Below are positions 63,799 through 64,000 of a DNA stretch of 64,000 bases, one piece after another. The position numbers and the translations under genes are program-made. Origin of the DNA: Entoloma clypeatum (Eukaryota; Basidiomycota; Agaricomycetes; Agaricales; Entolomataceae); the NCBI GenBank assembly GCA_963565915.1, contig OY751493.1, positions 434,001 to 498,000 on the forward strand. Direction: 5' to 3'. Position 1 is the first letter of the stretch, and each line of letters starts with the position of its first letter. The notes below the pieces were generated by a model. The model ran no database searches, was not told where the DNA came from, and worked only from the letters and a program-made list of their open reading frames with translations.

Positions 63799-63998
63799 NN
63801 NNNNNNNNNNNNNNNNNNNNNNNNNNNNNNNNNNNNNNNNNNNNNNNNNNNNNNNNNNNNNNNNNNNNNNNNNNNNNNNNNNNNNNNNNNNNNNNNNNNN
63901 NNNNNNNNNNNNNNNNNNNNNNNNNNNNNNNNNNNNNNNNNNNNNNNNNNNNNNNNNNNNNNNNNNNNNNNNNNNNNNNNNNNNNNNNNNNNNNNNNN
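63799..63998. other. Assembly gap (200 N)
   Basis: Exactly 200 N's inside the Copia protease region, again a default gap size. Confidence 0.98.
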
Positions 63999-64000
63999 GT

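Larger units (their letters stand above)
61512..64000 (+). mobile_element. Copia-type LTR retrotransposon, 5' half
   Basis: LTR (61512-61821), a half-tRNA-type primer-binding site, a ~350-bp leader and a long open gag-pol frame from 62182, cut by a 200-N gap and the window end. The frame is unbroken where visible, so the element may be young. Confidence 0.88.

Overview
The window looks like repeat-rich DNA from a mushroom-forming basidiomycete (Agaricomycetes). This is inferred from the element families present: a KDZ-type DNA transposon with its linked genes, a Plavaka transposase, a DUF6698-like gene, chromodomain Gypsy elements, a half-tRNA-primed Copia element, and genes split by short GT..AG introns. 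Almost everything readable is mobile DNA. Only a small secreted-protein gene (59.0-59.4 kb) and an exon pair near 10 kb look like possible host genes. Family names are from memory, with no database search.

Layout. 0-9.5 kb: a region bounded by ~975-bp inverted repeats, holding a decayed DUF6698-like gene and a 5'-truncated LINE with poly(A) and a target duplication. 9.5-13.2 kb: unassigned exons and ~105-bp repeat units. 13.2-24.5 kb: a Plavaka transposase pseudogene split by a young 8.05-kb LTR retrotransposon (identical-looking LTRs, intact Gag, no polymerase). 24.5-26.9 kb: the 5' part of Gypsy-1, inserted in the Plavaka 3' end and cut by Gypsy-2 copy a (26.9-32.4 kb). 32.4-37.6 kb: minisatellites, a foldback element, nested inverted repeats, a 200-N gap and a Gypsy-2 integrase fragment. 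37.6-41.9 kb: Gypsy-2 copy b on the minus strand. 42.0-57.1 kb: a Tc1-like element split by a 13.75-kb KDZ transposon with five genes. 57.1-59 kb: a quasi-palindromic patch and a large minisatellite. 59-61.5 kb: possible host sequence. 61.5 kb to the end: the 5' half of a Copia element with an open gag-pol frame, ending in another 200-N gap.

Main points. (1) Both Gypsy families carry a 10-11 nt sequence two bases inside the 5' LTR that is perfectly complementary to LTR sequence ~32 nt downstream of a TATA-like box, the arrangement of Tf1-type self-priming; the two families use unrelated sequences. (2) A short motif, CCGGCGAA/TTCGCCGG and close variants, is spread through the whole KDZ element, in termini, introns and reading frames, where it encodes Phe-Ala-Gly-type repeats in several proteins. 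(3) The polymerase-less LTR element carries, on the strand opposite Gag, a long run of consecutive intron-like GT..AG segments. (4) Two insertions (KDZ into Tc1, LTR element into Plavaka) leave host frames that read through once one target duplication is discounted, so the nesting order is clear. Premature stops in older copies are often CGA to TGA, as expected from deamination of methylated CpG.
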